Source: Pseudomonas viridiflava (GTDB lineage: Bacteria; Pseudomonadota; Gammaproteobacteria; Pseudomonadales; Pseudomonadaceae). Taken from it: a DNA stretch of 64,000 nucleotides. The notes beneath the pieces were generated by a model that worked only from the letters and a program-made list of their open reading frames with translations, did no database searches and had not been told where the DNA came from. Made by a program: the position numbers and the translations under genes. Below, piece by piece: positions 56,285 to 64,000 of this stretch; positions within the stretch are counted from its first letter, which is position 1; each line of letters starts with the position of its first letter. The stretch covers positions 496,001 to 560,000 of the forward strand of contig UVIF01000002.1 of NCBI GenBank assembly GCA_900596015.1, read 5' to 3'.

Positions 56285-57475
56285 TCAGCACCCGTGCTGG
56301 TTCAACCATTGCTGGGCCAGGTCCCGCGCGCGAGCATCCGCGGCGAAGACCGTGTCGAGCGTATCCAGCGCCACCACCGGTTCCCGATTGAGGACGTCCT
56401 CGATCATACGCGGGATCTGCGGGTAGCGTATGCGACGCTCGAGGAACGCCGCTACCGCGATTTCGTTCGCCGCGTTGAGCATGGCCGGGGCGCTGTCGCC
56501 CGCCTCCGCGGCCTGCCGAGCCAGGCGCAGGCAAGGAAAGCGTTGTTCATCGGGCGCTTCGAAATCGAGCCGCGCAATGGCGAACAGGTCCAGGGGTGCC
56601 ACACCCGAATCGACACGCTGCGGCCAGGCCATGGCATGGGCGATCGGCGTGCGCATATCGGGGTTGCCCAGCTGAGCCAGCACCGAGCCGTCGACATAGT
56701 CGACCAGGGAATGGATCACGCTCTGCGGATGCACGACCACTTCGATCTGCGCGGGTCGCGCGTCGAACAGCCAGCACGCCTCGATCAGCTCCAGGCCCTT
56801 GTTCATCATGCTGGCCGAGTCGACGGAAATCTTGCGTCCCATCGACCAGTTGGGATGAGCGCACGCCTGCTCCGGCGTGACCTGTTCCAACTCTTCCAGC
56901 GGCGTCTTCCGAAACGGACCACCCGATGCAGTCAGCAATATGCGCCGCACGCCGACATTGCCCAGGCCGCGCTCGAAATCACCGGGCATGCACTGGAAAA
57001 TCGCGTTGTGTTCGCTGTCGATAGGCAGCACCACGGCCCCGCTGTCGCGCACGGCCTGCATGAACAGTGCCCCGGACATGACCAGCGCTTCCTTGTTGGC
57101 CAGCAGCACTTTCTTGCCGGCATGGACCGCGGCCAAGGTAGGGCGCAGCCCGGCTGCGCCGACGATGGCCGCCATCACCGCATCCACTTCCGGCGCAGCG
57201 GCCACCTGGCACAGCCCTTCTTCACCCACCAGCACTTCGGTGCGCGAGCCGGCCTGGCGCAATGCCTGCTGCAAGGCGGTGGCACGCTCCTGGCTGGGCA
57301 CCACGGCAAACACCGGGCGATGCACGAGGCACAGTGCCAACAGTTCGTCCATGCGCGAGAAGCCGCTCAGGGCAAATGCGCTGTAGCGGTCCGGATGCCG
57401 GGCGATGACGTCGAGTGTGCTCAGGCCGATGGAGCCGGTCGCGCCCAGCACGGTAATGCGCTGCACGCCGCTCAC
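56285..57475 (-). CDS. dxr: 1-deoxy-D-xylulose 5-phosphate reductoisomerase
   Basis: A 396-aa NADPH-dependent enzyme for the committed step of the MEP pathway. The NADPH motif is [18 protein letters not shown], metal and substrate segments include [13 protein letters not shown] and [10 protein letters not shown], and the flexible loop region is [27 protein letters not shown] (quoted as landmarks). The GTG start at 57475 overlaps the cdsA stop as GTGA, so it is coupled. Longer starts would run into cdsA. Confidence 0.95.
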   Translation of the reverse strand: MSGVQRITVLGATGSIGLSTLDVIARHPDRYSAFALSGFSRMDELLALCLVHRPVFAVVPSQERATALQQALRQAGSRTEVLVGEEGLCQVAAAPEVDAVMAAIVGAAGLRPTLAAVHAGKKVLLANKEALVMSGALFMQAVRDSGAVVLPIDSEHNAIFQCMPGDFERGLGNVGVRRILLTASGGPFRKTPLEELEQVTPEQACAHPNWSMGRKISVDSASMMNKGLELIEACWLFDARPAQIEVVVHPQSVIHSLVDYVDGSVLAQLGNPDMRTPIAHAMAWPQRVDSGVAPLDLFAIARLDFEAPDEQRFPCLRLARQAAEAGDSAPAMLNAANEIAVAAFLERRIRYPQIPRMIEDVLNREPVVALDTLDTVFAADARARDLAQQWLNQHGC

Positions 57476-58287
57476 ATCACGCCCCAGCCGGCAGCCCACA
57501 GCAGCACGGCGAACACCGGTACCGCCGCGGTCAGACTGTCGATGCGATCGAGCACACCGCCATGGCCGGGCAGCAGGTTGCTGCTGTCCTTGATGCCGGA
57601 GCGACGCTTGAACATGCTTTCGGTCAGATCACCGACGACCGAGATGGCCACCACGATCGCCGCGCCGATCAGGCCCGCGAGCATCTGGCCGATTCCCCAG
57701 TCGCGTACAAGGCCGATGGCCAGGGTAATCAGCAGGCTGGTCACCAGCCCACCGTAGAAACCTTCCCAGCTCTTGCCAGGGCTGACCTGGGGCGCCAGCT
57801 TGCGCTTGCCCAGGGCCTTGCCGGTGAAATAGGCGCCGATGTCGGCACCCCATACCAGCACCATGACGGTCATGATCAGCCAGTTGCCCAGCGGCCAACC
57901 CTTGAGCAGCACCAGCCCTTGCCAGGCCGGCAGCAGGATCAGCAGGCCAATGAGCAGCTTGCAGGCAAGGCTGGCCCAATGTTCGCTGGTGCGCGGGTAG
58001 GTGAGCACCAGGAACGTGGCCAGGCACCACCACAGCACCGCCGCGCCGAGCACGAACGGCGCCAGGCCCGGCGTCAGGTAGAGGAAGAACAACAGACCCG
58101 CTACCACGGCGGCGAAGGCAATGCGCGCCGACTGTTTTTCGAACCCGGCCAGCCGCGCCCACTCCCACGCGCCCAAGGTAACCACCAGGCCGATGAACAG
58201 GGCGAACCCTGCGCCTTCGAGCAGGAAGAAACCGCACAGGGCAATCGGCAGGAGAATCAGCGCAGTGATGATGCGTTGTTTAAGCAT
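57472..58287 (-). CDS. cdsA: Phosphatidate cytidylyltransferase CdsA
   Basis: A 271-aa inner-membrane enzyme that makes CDP-diacylglycerol from phosphatidate and CTP, the branch point for all phospholipids. About eight hydrophobic segments are followed by the family signature [34 protein letters not shown] near the C-terminus (landmarks within residues 215-250). It overlaps uppS upstream by one base (TAATG) and dxr downstream by four. Confidence 0.97.
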   Translation of the reverse strand: MLKQRIITALILLPIALCGFFLLEGAGFALFIGLVVTLGAWEWARLAGFEKQSARIAFAAVVAGLLFFLYLTPGLAPFVLGAAVLWWCLATFLVLTYPRTSEHWASLACKLLIGLLILLPAWQGLVLLKGWPLGNWLIMTVMVLVWGADIGAYFTGKALGKRKLAPQVSPGKSWEGFYGGLVTSLLITLAIGLVRDWGIGQMLAGLIGAAIVVAISVVGDLTESMFKRRSGIKDSSNLLPGHGGVLDRIDSLTAAVPVFAVLLWAAGWGVM

Positions 58288-59042
58288 TAAGCACGGGCTC
58301 CGGCTTCGACCTGCTCGCTCGTTTTACCGAACCGGCGCTGGCGCGAAGCGAAATCGGCCAGCGCCGTGCGCATGGCCTCGTGTTTGAAATCCGGCCAGAA
58401 CAGGTCGGAAAAATACAGCTCGGCGTAGGCCAGTTGCCACAGCAGGAAGTTGCTGATGCGATGCTCGCCGCCGGTTCGGATGCACAGATCCGGCAAGGGC
58501 AGGTCACCGGTGGCCAGACAGGTCTGCAGCAGGTCGGGGGTAATCTCTTCCGGCTTCAGGTGACCGGCCTGCACTTCGCGGGCAAGACGCTGCGCGGCCT
58601 GGGCAATGTCCCACTGGCCACCGTAGTTGGCGGCGATTTGCAGCACAAAGCGGTCGTTACCGGCGGTGGCCGCTTCGGCTTCGCGCATGGCGGCCTGCAG
58701 GTCGGGGTGGAACCGCGAGCGATCACCGATGATCCGCAGGCTGATGCGGTTGTCGTTCAGCCGCCGCGCCTCGCGGCGCAGTGCACTGAAGAACAGCTCC
58801 ATCAATGCCCCGACCTCGTCGGCCGGGCGCTGCCAGTTCTCGCTGGAAAAGGCGAACAAGGTCAGTACCTCGACCTTGGCCTCGGCACACACCTCGATGA
58901 CCGCGCGCACAGCATCCACACCGGCCTTGTGCCCAGCGACACCGGGCAGCAAACGTTTCTTGGCCCAGCGATTGTTGCCATCCATGATGATCGCAACATG
59001 CCGCGGTACCGTGGAAGGTACAGCCAACTTGGTCTTTTCCAT
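58287..59042 (-). CDS. uppS: Undecaprenyl diphosphate synthase UppS
   Basis: A 251-aa cis-prenyltransferase that extends FPP to C55-PP, the carrier for peptidoglycan and O-antigen. The catalytic Asp is in VAIIMDGNNRWAKKR, with LTLFAFSSENWQRP and DLCIRTGGEHRISNFLLWQ. It starts 16 bp after the frr stop. The frr-uppS-cdsA-dxr-rseP-bamA order is the classic gammaproteobacterial envelope cluster. Confidence 0.97.
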   Translation of the reverse strand: MEKTKLAVPSTVPRHVAIIMDGNNRWAKKRLLPGVAGHKAGVDAVRAVIEVCAEAKVEVLTLFAFSSENWQRPADEVGALMELFFSALRREARRLNDNRISLRIIGDRSRFHPDLQAAMREAEAATAGNDRFVLQIAANYGGQWDIAQAAQRLAREVQAGHLKPEEITPDLLQTCLATGDLPLPDLCIRTGGEHRISNFLLWQLAYAELYFSDLFWPDFKHEAMRTALADFASRQRRFGKTSEQVEAGARA

Positions 59043-59058
59043 GAGACGGACTAATTCC

Positions 59059-59616
59059 TTAAACGGCCATCAGGTCCGCTTCTTTCTGCTTCACGGCCGT
59101 TTCGATGTCCGCGACGAACTTGTCGGTCAGCTTCTGGATGTCATCGGCGGCGCGACGTTCTTCGTCTTCGCTGATTTCCTTTTCCTTGACCAGATCCTTG
59201 TACTGGCTCAGTGCGTCACGGCGAATGTTGCGCACGGCCACGCGGGCGTCTTCGGCAGCGTCACGCGCCTGCTTGGTGAAGCCCTTGCGGGTTTCTTCGG
59301 TCAGCGCAGGCATGGAGATCAGCAGCAGCTCGCCCAGGTTGGTCGGGTTGAGGTTGAGACCGGCGGCACCGATGGCCTTGTCGACCGCGCCGAGCATGTT
59401 GCGCTCGAACGCGACAACCTGCAGGGTGCGCGAATCTTTCACGCTGATGCTGGCGACCTGGTTGATAGGGGTGTCGGCACCGTAGTAAGGGACCTGAACG
59501 CCTTCCAGAATGCTGGGGTGCGCCTTGCCGGTACGGATACGACCGAACGCGTGCTGCAGCGACTCCAGGGATTTCTGCATGCGCGCCTGCGCATCTTTCT
59601 TGATTTCGTTGATCAT
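59059..59616 (-). CDS. frr: Ribosome recycling factor
   Basis: A 185-aa RRF that, with EF-G, splits post-termination ribosomes. [20 protein letters not shown] and [17 protein letters not shown] at the N-terminus, and [22 protein letters not shown] at the C-terminus form the three-helix bundle. The ATG overlaps the pyrH stop by 4 bp (ATGA). Confidence 0.98.
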   Translation of the reverse strand: MINEIKKDAQARMQKSLESLQHAFGRIRTGKAHPSILEGVQVPYYGADTPINQVASISVKDSRTLQVVAFERNMLGAVDKAIGAAGLNLNPTNLGELLLISMPALTEETRKGFTKQARDAAEDARVAVRNIRRDALSQYKDLVKEKEISEDEERRAADDIQKLTDKFVADIETAVKQKEADLMAV

Positions 59617-60356
59617 ACTTCGCCTTCCTCGATCAGAGTTCCTTCGGCGCCGCCCACTACGATGTTCAGCAGAGCGCCAGGCTTGTTCATGTTGAATACC
59701 CGCAACGGCATCTTGTGATCGCGGCACAGGCAGATGGCGGTCAGGTCCATCACGCCCAGCTTGCGATCCAGTACTTCATCGTACGTCAGGCGGTCGAATT
59801 TCTCAGCATGCGGATCCTTGAACGGATCGGCCGTGTAGACACCGTCGACCTTGGTCGCCTTGAGCACCACGTCGGCATCGATCTCGATGGCGCGCAGGCA
59901 GGCTGCGGAGTCGGTGGTGAAGAACGGGTTGCCGGTGCCGGCGGCGAAAATTACCACATCGCCGGAATTGAGGTGACGAATACCCTTGCGGCGATCGTAA
60001 TGGTCGGTCACGCCGACCATCGAGATGGCCGACATGACGATCGCGGCGATGTTGGAGCGTTCCAGCGCATCACGCATGGCCAGGGCGTTCATCACGGTCG
60101 CCAGCATGCCCATGTGGTCGCCGGTGACACGGTCCATGCCGGCTGCGCTCAGGGCGGCACCGCGGAACAGGTTGCCACCGCCGATGACCAGGCCCACCTG
60201 CACGCCGATACCTACCAACTGGCCCACTTCGAGGGCCATGCGGTCCAGCACTTTCGGATCGATCCCGAAATCTTCGGAACCCATCAGGGCCTCGCCGCTA
60301 AGTTTGAGCAAAATGCGTTTATAGCGAGGTTGACGACCACTCACCTGCTGAGCCAT
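59613..60356 (-). CDS. pyrH: UMP kinase PyrH
   Basis: A 247-aa hexameric UMP kinase of the amino-acid-kinase fold. [41 protein letters not shown] and [16 protein letters not shown] are diagnostic. It provides UDP for UTP, which PyrG later converts to CTP. It is separated from tsf by an intrinsic terminator and heads the tightly packed pyrH-frr-uppS run. Confidence 0.98.
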   Translation of the reverse strand: MAQQVSGRQPRYKRILLKLSGEALMGSEDFGIDPKVLDRMALEVGQLVGIGVQVGLVIGGGNLFRGAALSAAGMDRVTGDHMGMLATVMNALAMRDALERSNIAAIVMSAISMVGVTDHYDRRKGIRHLNSGDVVIFAAGTGNPFFTTDSAACLRAIEIDADVVLKATKVDGVYTADPFKDPHAEKFDRLTYDEVLDRKLGVMDLTAICLCRDHKMPLRVFNMNKPGALLNIVVGGAEGTLIEEGEV

Positions 60357-60493
60357 TGCGTGTCTCTCCTGCGGCGTTTAATAAATTCTGGACGGGCCGG
60401 TGTACGGCACGCCTAACTCTAGCTTGCGGCACTGCGACAGTACCACCGGACCTGCGCCTTGTAAGCGGCTAAATCCGGGCACCAACTTTGAAA

Positions 60494-60525
60494 AAGAGGC
60501 TGCGCGCGTAAGCGGGCAGCCTCTT
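60494..60525 (-). terminator. Terminator between tsf and pyrH
   Basis: The stem AAGAGGCTGC/GCAGCCTCTT is followed on the minus strand by TTTTC. It ends rpsB-tsf transcription, and pyrH follows after about 140 nt that must then hold its promoter. Confidence 0.85.
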
Positions 60526-60548
60526 CGGGGCAACAGGACGAATCCGTC

Positions 60549-61421
60549 TTATTGCTTGCTGGCAGCGGCCACTTGTGCGGCAACTTCGTCAGCGAAGTTG
60601 TCGACAGGCTTCTCGATGCCTTCGCCTACCTTGAAGTAGGTGAACGAAACGATTTCAGCACCGGCTTTCTTGGCCAGGTCACCGACCTTGACTTCAGGGT
60701 TCTTGACGAACGCCTGCTCGACCAGGCTGGCTTCGGCAAGGAACTTGCTGATACGACCGGCAACCATTTTCTCGACGATCTCGGCTGGCTTGCCTTTGAT
60801 CTTGTCTTCGTTGAGGCTCATGAAGACGCCCTTCTCGCGCTCGATGGCCTCGGCCGAAACCTGCGATGGCAGCAGGAATTCCGGGTTGCTGGCGGCAACG
60901 TGCATGGCGATGTCGCGAGCCAGTTCGGCGTTGCCGCCGTTCAGGGCAACGATGACACCGATCTTGTTGCCGTGCAGGTAGGCATCGACAACGTCGCCTT
61001 CCACGCGCACCAGACGGCGGATGTTGACGTTCTCGCCAACCTTGCCGACCAGGGCTTCACGCGCTGGCTCTTGAGCGGCGATCAGCGGAGCAGCGTCGGT
61101 CAGCTGGTCGGCGAAAGCCTTTTCCACGCTGGCGGCGACGAAGTTCTTGAAGTCGTCCTGCAGAGCCAGGAAGTCGGTCTGCGAGTTGACTTCCAGGATG
61201 ACTGCGGATTTGTTGTCGGCAGCAACCTTGACGGCGATGGCGCCTTCGGCAGCAACGTTGCCTGCTTTCTTGGCGGCCTTGATGGCGCCGGAAGCACGCA
61301 TGTCGTCGATGGCTTTTTCGATGTCGCCGCCGGCCTTGGTCAAGGCCTTTTTGCAATCCATCATGCCTTCGCCGGTACGCTCGCGCAGTTCTTTGACCAA
61401 CGCTGCAGTAATCTCTGCCAT
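60549..61421 (-). CDS. tsf: Elongation factor Ts
   Basis: A 290-aa guanine-nucleotide exchange factor for EF-Tu. The signature LRERTGEGMMDCKKAL lies at residues about 12-27, and ILEVNSQTDFLALQDDF carries the TDF-type contact with EF-Tu. It is downstream of rpsB, with a strong palindromic terminator-like hairpin between the two, and is followed by its own terminator. Confidence 0.98.
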   Translation of the reverse strand: MAEITAALVKELRERTGEGMMDCKKALTKAGGDIEKAIDDMRASGAIKAAKKAGNVAAEGAIAVKVAADNKSAVILEVNSQTDFLALQDDFKNFVAASVEKAFADQLTDAAPLIAAQEPAREALVGKVGENVNIRRLVRVEGDVVDAYLHGNKIGVIVALNGGNAELARDIAMHVAASNPEFLLPSQVSAEAIEREKGVFMSLNEDKIKGKPAEIVEKMVAGRISKFLAEASLVEQAFVKNPEVKVGDLAKKAGAEIVSFTYFKVGEGIEKPVDNFADEVAAQVAAASKQ

Positions 61422-61544
61422 TTCAAATTCCTCTTGGATAGGTGTCTAACCATTCCACCCGTTAACGGGCGCTCAATTCTTGACCTTGCCAGCGGCTCTT
61501 TACAATTGGAGCGGTGACGATGCCGGCAATGGTTCTCGAGGTGG

Positions 61545-61570
61545 CAAAAAGGGGGCCTAGCCCCCTTTTT
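61545..61570. terminator. Perfect palindromic hairpin between rpsB and tsf
   Basis: A stem of 12-13 bp built of A5G5 against C5T5 closes a CTA loop, with GC at both ends. It has T-runs inside the stem on both strands, so it can terminate either way. It lies between two genes that are normally cotranscribed, which suggests partial termination tuning the S2:EF-Ts ratio. Confidence 0.8.
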
Positions 61571-61600
61571 GCGTACCGAGTAAACGCTGGGCGTCTAGAC

Positions 61601-62341
61601 TCAGCCTTCTACCGCTGCGGCAGGTGCGTCCTGAACGTATTCTTCAGTACCGCCAGCAACGTGGTTGCGACCACGGATGACCGCGTCGGCCATCGAACCC
61701 ATGTACAGCTGGATGGCGCGAATGGCGTCATCGTTGCCTGGGATGATGTAGTCGACGCCTTCAGGGCTGCTGTTGGTGTCGACGACGCCGATGACCGGGA
61801 TACCCAGCTTGTTGGCTTCGGTGATCGCGATGCGCTCGTGGTCGACGTCGATGACGAACAGTGCGTCAGGCAGGCCGCCCATGTCCTTGATACCACCCAG
61901 GCTGCGATCCAGTTTTTCCAGATCACGGGTGCGCATCAGCGCTTCTTTCTTGGTCAGCTTGGTGAAAGTGCCATCTTCGGCCTGGGTTTCCAGGTCGCGC
62001 AGACGCTTGATCGAAGCACGGATGGTCTTGAAGTTGGTCAGCATGCCGCCCAACCAGCGATGGTCGACGTACGGCGAGCCGCAACGTGCTGCTTCCTCGG
62101 CCACGATCTTGCCGGCGGAACGCTTGGTGCCGACGAACAGGATCTTGTTCTTGCCCTGGGCCAGGCGCTCTACGAAGGTCAGTGCTTCGTTGAACATCGG
62201 CAGGGTTTTTTCGAGGTTGATGATGTGGATCTTGTTACGCGCGCCGAAAATGTACTTACCCATTTTCGGATTCCAGTAACGGGTTTGGTGACCGAAGTGC
62301 ACACCGGCCTTCAGCATATCGCGCATGTTGACTTGGGACAT
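61601..62341 (-). CDS. rpsB: 30S ribosomal protein S2
   Basis: A 246-aa ribosomal protein. [27 protein letters not shown] at the N-terminus (landmark), [31 protein letters not shown] and the [27 protein letters not shown] signature region are all present. The start at 62341 has AAGGA upstream. S2 is known to repress rpsB-tsf through the rpsB leader in gammaproteobacteria. Confidence 0.98.
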   Translation of the reverse strand: MSQVNMRDMLKAGVHFGHQTRYWNPKMGKYIFGARNKIHIINLEKTLPMFNEALTFVERLAQGKNKILFVGTKRSAGKIVAEEAARCGSPYVDHRWLGGMLTNFKTIRASIKRLRDLETQAEDGTFTKLTKKEALMRTRDLEKLDRSLGGIKDMGGLPDALFVIDVDHERIAITEANKLGIPVIGVVDTNSSPEGVDYIIPGNDDAIRAIQLYMGSMADAVIRGRNHVAGGTEEYVQDAPAAAVEG

Positions 62342-62687
62342 GATAGTTCCTTGATAAGTCGGGTTAAGCCTCCACGTATCCCAATGACCAACCGGCGGCA
62401 TAACCTCCGGCACCCAGGTCATCGTGTCGACACGTGTGTGGGTTTGGTTGCTTCCAGGGCATCCCCGGAAAGCGGCGCATTTTATACCATAGCCGCCCCG
62501 ATATAGAAACCTGAAATAGCGTCGATGCACAACGGCTTTTGCGCCGCTGCCTGATTCGCGCGACAATGCACGCCATCACCTCTTATATAGAGGCGCCGCC
62601 AGCGCCGCGCGGCAGTCCGCGGCGGCTCTGGTAGAATCGCCTCGATTTCCAGCCTGCGAACGCGCGCAAGCGCTCAGAGAGCCCCGA
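62342..62687. promoter_or_regulatory. Divergent rpsB / map intergenic region with probable rpsB leader
   Basis: This 346-bp region has no coding gene. On the rpsB strand a TATAAA -10-like box (62481-62486) would give a leader of about 130 nt. In gammaproteobacteria this interval holds the conserved rpsB leader (t44/tff-type structure) through which S2 represses its operon. Presence of that structure here is inferred from location. The map side contains TATATA (62583-62588), an AT-rich candidate -10. Confidence 0.55.
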
Positions 62688-63470
62688 ATGACCGTTACCA
62701 TCAAGACCCCCGAAGACATCGAGAAGATGCGAATTGCCGGCCGCCTGGCGGCCGATGTGCTGGAGATGATCGCGCCTCACGTCCAGCCCGGTGTCACCAC
62801 CGAAGCGCTCGACCGCCTGTGCCACGACTACATCGTCAACGAGCAGCAGGCCATCCCCGCCCCGCTCAACTACAAGGGCTACCCCAAGTCGATCTGCACC
62901 TCGATCAACCATGTGGTCTGCCACGGCATTCCCAATGACAAGCCGCTGAAGAATGGCGACGTGCTGAACATCGACGTCACCGTGATCAAGGACGGCTACC
63001 ACGGCGACACCAGCCGCATGTTCCACGTCGGTACCGTGCCGGTGTGGGCCGAGCGCCTGTCGCAGGTGACCCAGGAATGCCTGTACAAGGCCATCGAGTT
63101 GGTCAAGCCAGGATGCCGCCTGGGCGACATCGGCGAAGTCATCCAGAAGCACGCCGAGAAGAACGGTTTTTCCGTGGTCCGCGAATTCTGCGGCCACGGC
63201 ATCGGCAAGGTGTTTCACGAAGAACCGCAGGTGCTGCACTACGGGCGCGCCGGTACCGGCATGGAGCTCAAGGAAGGCATGACCTTTACCATCGAGCCAA
63301 TGATCAACCAGGGCAAGGCTGACACCAAGGTGCTGGGTGATGGCTGGACGGCGATCACCAAGGATCGCAAGCTGTCCGCGCAGTGGGAGCACACTTTGGT
63401 GGTGACCGCCAGCGGCTACGAAATCTTCACCTTGCGCAGCGACGACACCATCCCCCGCGTCTCGGCGTGA
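62688..63470 (+). CDS. map: Methionine aminopeptidase, type I
   Basis: A 260-aa metalloprotease that removes N-terminal Met from nascent proteins. The five metal ligands are visible: two Asp in LNIDVTVIKDGYHGDTSRMF, His in CGHGIGKVFHEEP, and Glu in FTIEPMI and WEHTLVV. It is divergent from rpsB and upstream of glnD, the order known from many gammaproteobacteria. Confidence 0.98.
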   Translation: MTVTIKTPEDIEKMRIAGRLAADVLEMIAPHVQPGVTTEALDRLCHDYIVNEQQAIPAPLNYKGYPKSICTSINHVVCHGIPNDKPLKNGDVLNIDVTVIKDGYHGDTSRMFHVGTVPVWAERLSQVTQECLYKAIELVKPGCRLGDIGEVIQKHAEKNGFSVVREFCGHGIGKVFHEEPQVLHYGRAGTGMELKEGMTFTIEPMINQGKADTKVLGDGWTAITKDRKLSAQWEHTLVVTASGYEIFTLRSDDTIPRVSA

Positions 63471-63523
63471 AGCCACGCGTGCGGGCAACCCGTTCAGGCC
63501 ACTAATCTCTTCAGGAATACGAC

Positions 63524-64000
63524 ATGCCGCAGGTGGATCCGGAGTTGTTCGATCGCGGCCAGTTCCAGGCCGAACTGGCGCTCAAGGCCAGCCCTATCGC
63601 AGCCTTCAAGAAGGCGATTCGCCAGGCGCACGATGTGCTCGACGAGCGTTTTCGCAACGGCCGTGACATTCGCCGGCTGATCGAAGACCGTGCCTGGTTC
63701 GTCGACAACATTCTGGAGCGGGCGTGGAGCCAGTTCGACTGGGACGAGGATGCCGACATCGCCCTGGTCGCCGTGGGCGGCTATGGCCGCGGCGAGCTGC
63801 ACCCCTACTCCGACATCGACCTGATGATCCTGCTCGAGAGCGCCGACTACGAGGTCTTTCGCGATTCGATCGAGCGCTTTCTCACGCTGCTGTGGGACAT
63901 CGGCCTGGAAGTGGGCCAGAGCGTGCGCTCCATAGACGAATGCGCCGAGCAGGCGCGCGCCGACATCACGGTCATCACCAACCTGATGGAAAGCCGCACC
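63524..64000 (+). CDS. glnD: Bifunctional uridylyltransferase/uridylyl-removing enzyme GlnD, truncated by window end
   Basis: The first 159 residues of GlnD are visible; the family is about 900 aa. The enzyme senses glutamine and uridylylates or deuridylylates PII proteins to set nitrogen status. The nucleotidyltransferase motif [19 protein letters not shown], with its D-x-D pair, lies at about residues 85-103. AGGA at 63512-63515 precedes the ATG. The HD and ACT domains are beyond the right edge. Confidence 0.94.
   Translation, partial: MPQVDPELFDRGQFQAELALKASPIAAFKKAIRQAHDVLDERFRNGRDIRRLIEDRAWFVDNILERAWSQFDWDEDADIALVAVGGYGRGELHPYSDIDLMILLESADYEVFRDSIERFLTLLWDIGLEVGQSVRSIDECAEQARADITVITNLMESRT

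Noticed and set aside
54830..57757. 975-codon plus-strand frame crossing rseP and dxr
   Set aside because: It spans two well-supported minus-strand genes and their junction. Composition is that of a shadow frame.

Overview
The window is a gene-dense, GC-rich chromosomal segment from a fluorescent Pseudomonas, most likely of the P. putida group. The evidence is the fpr/finR divergent pair, mprF next to an AcvB-like hydrolase, the rpoS / rsmZ / fdxA / mutS / pncC / recA / recX block, an ErdR-type regulator beside dgkA, a GfnR-like regulator divergent from adhC-fghA, and a recurring palindrome (core GCGGGCAGAGCCCGCTCCCACA-like) typical of REP elements in this group. The species call is inference from gene content. 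I see no prophage, insertion sequence, CRISPR array, toxin-antitoxin locus or defence island. This is core chromosome, and I found no convincing new multi-gene system in it.

Region 1 (1-8110): yceD (cut by the left edge), maf, then sppA, a HAD phosphatase and rluC on the minus strand. Divergent from rluC is rne, with a leader of about 670 nt behind a near-consensus promoter. An initiator tRNA gene with its own promoter and terminator follows. Region 2 (8306-17824, mostly plus strand): mprF with a coupled AcvB-like hydrolase, divergent kup and rimO, then a degenerate RsuA/RluF-like protein, a DUF1456 protein and trmO. Region 3 (17889-24424): fpr/finR, dgkA, an ErdR-like regulator, tapT, a QSregVF-type secreted protein, and recX-recA-pncC with a LexA box in front of recA.

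Region 4 (24630-37405): mutS and fdxA on plus. On minus lie the sRNA gene rsmZ, rpoS, nlpD, pcm, surE, truD and ispF, then fghA-adhC with a divergent LysR regulator, ispD and ftsB. Region 5 (37504-62341, all minus) is a long envelope and macromolecular-synthesis array. In transcription order it reads rpsB, tsf, pyrH, frr, uppS, cdsA, dxr, rseP, bamA, skp, lpxD, fabZ, lpxA, lpxB, rnhB, dnaE, accA, tilS, pyrG, kdsA, eno. Many junctions overlap by 1-8 bp, which implies translational coupling. Region 6 (62688-64000, plus): map, and glnD cut by the right edge.

Functionally the window joins lipid A and outer-membrane biogenesis (lpxA/B/D, fabZ, kdsA, skp, bamA, rseP), isoprenoid and undecaprenyl synthesis (dxr, ispD, ispF, uppS), phospholipid work (cdsA, dgkA, mprF, accA), translation (rpsB, tsf, frr, map, tRNA-fMet, tilS), RNA and ribosome modification (rluC, truD, trmO, tapT, rimO), DNA maintenance (recA, recX, mutS, dnaE, rnhB) and global control (rpoS, rsmZ, rne, glnD). 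The observations most worth a second look are the pseudouridine-synthase-like protein lacking its catalytic Asp, a terminator-like hairpin directly against the ispF start codon, the rne leader hairpins, the hexapeptide repeats in RNase E, a hybrid REP doublet, and the regulatory elements around rsmZ, finR and rpsB-tsf.
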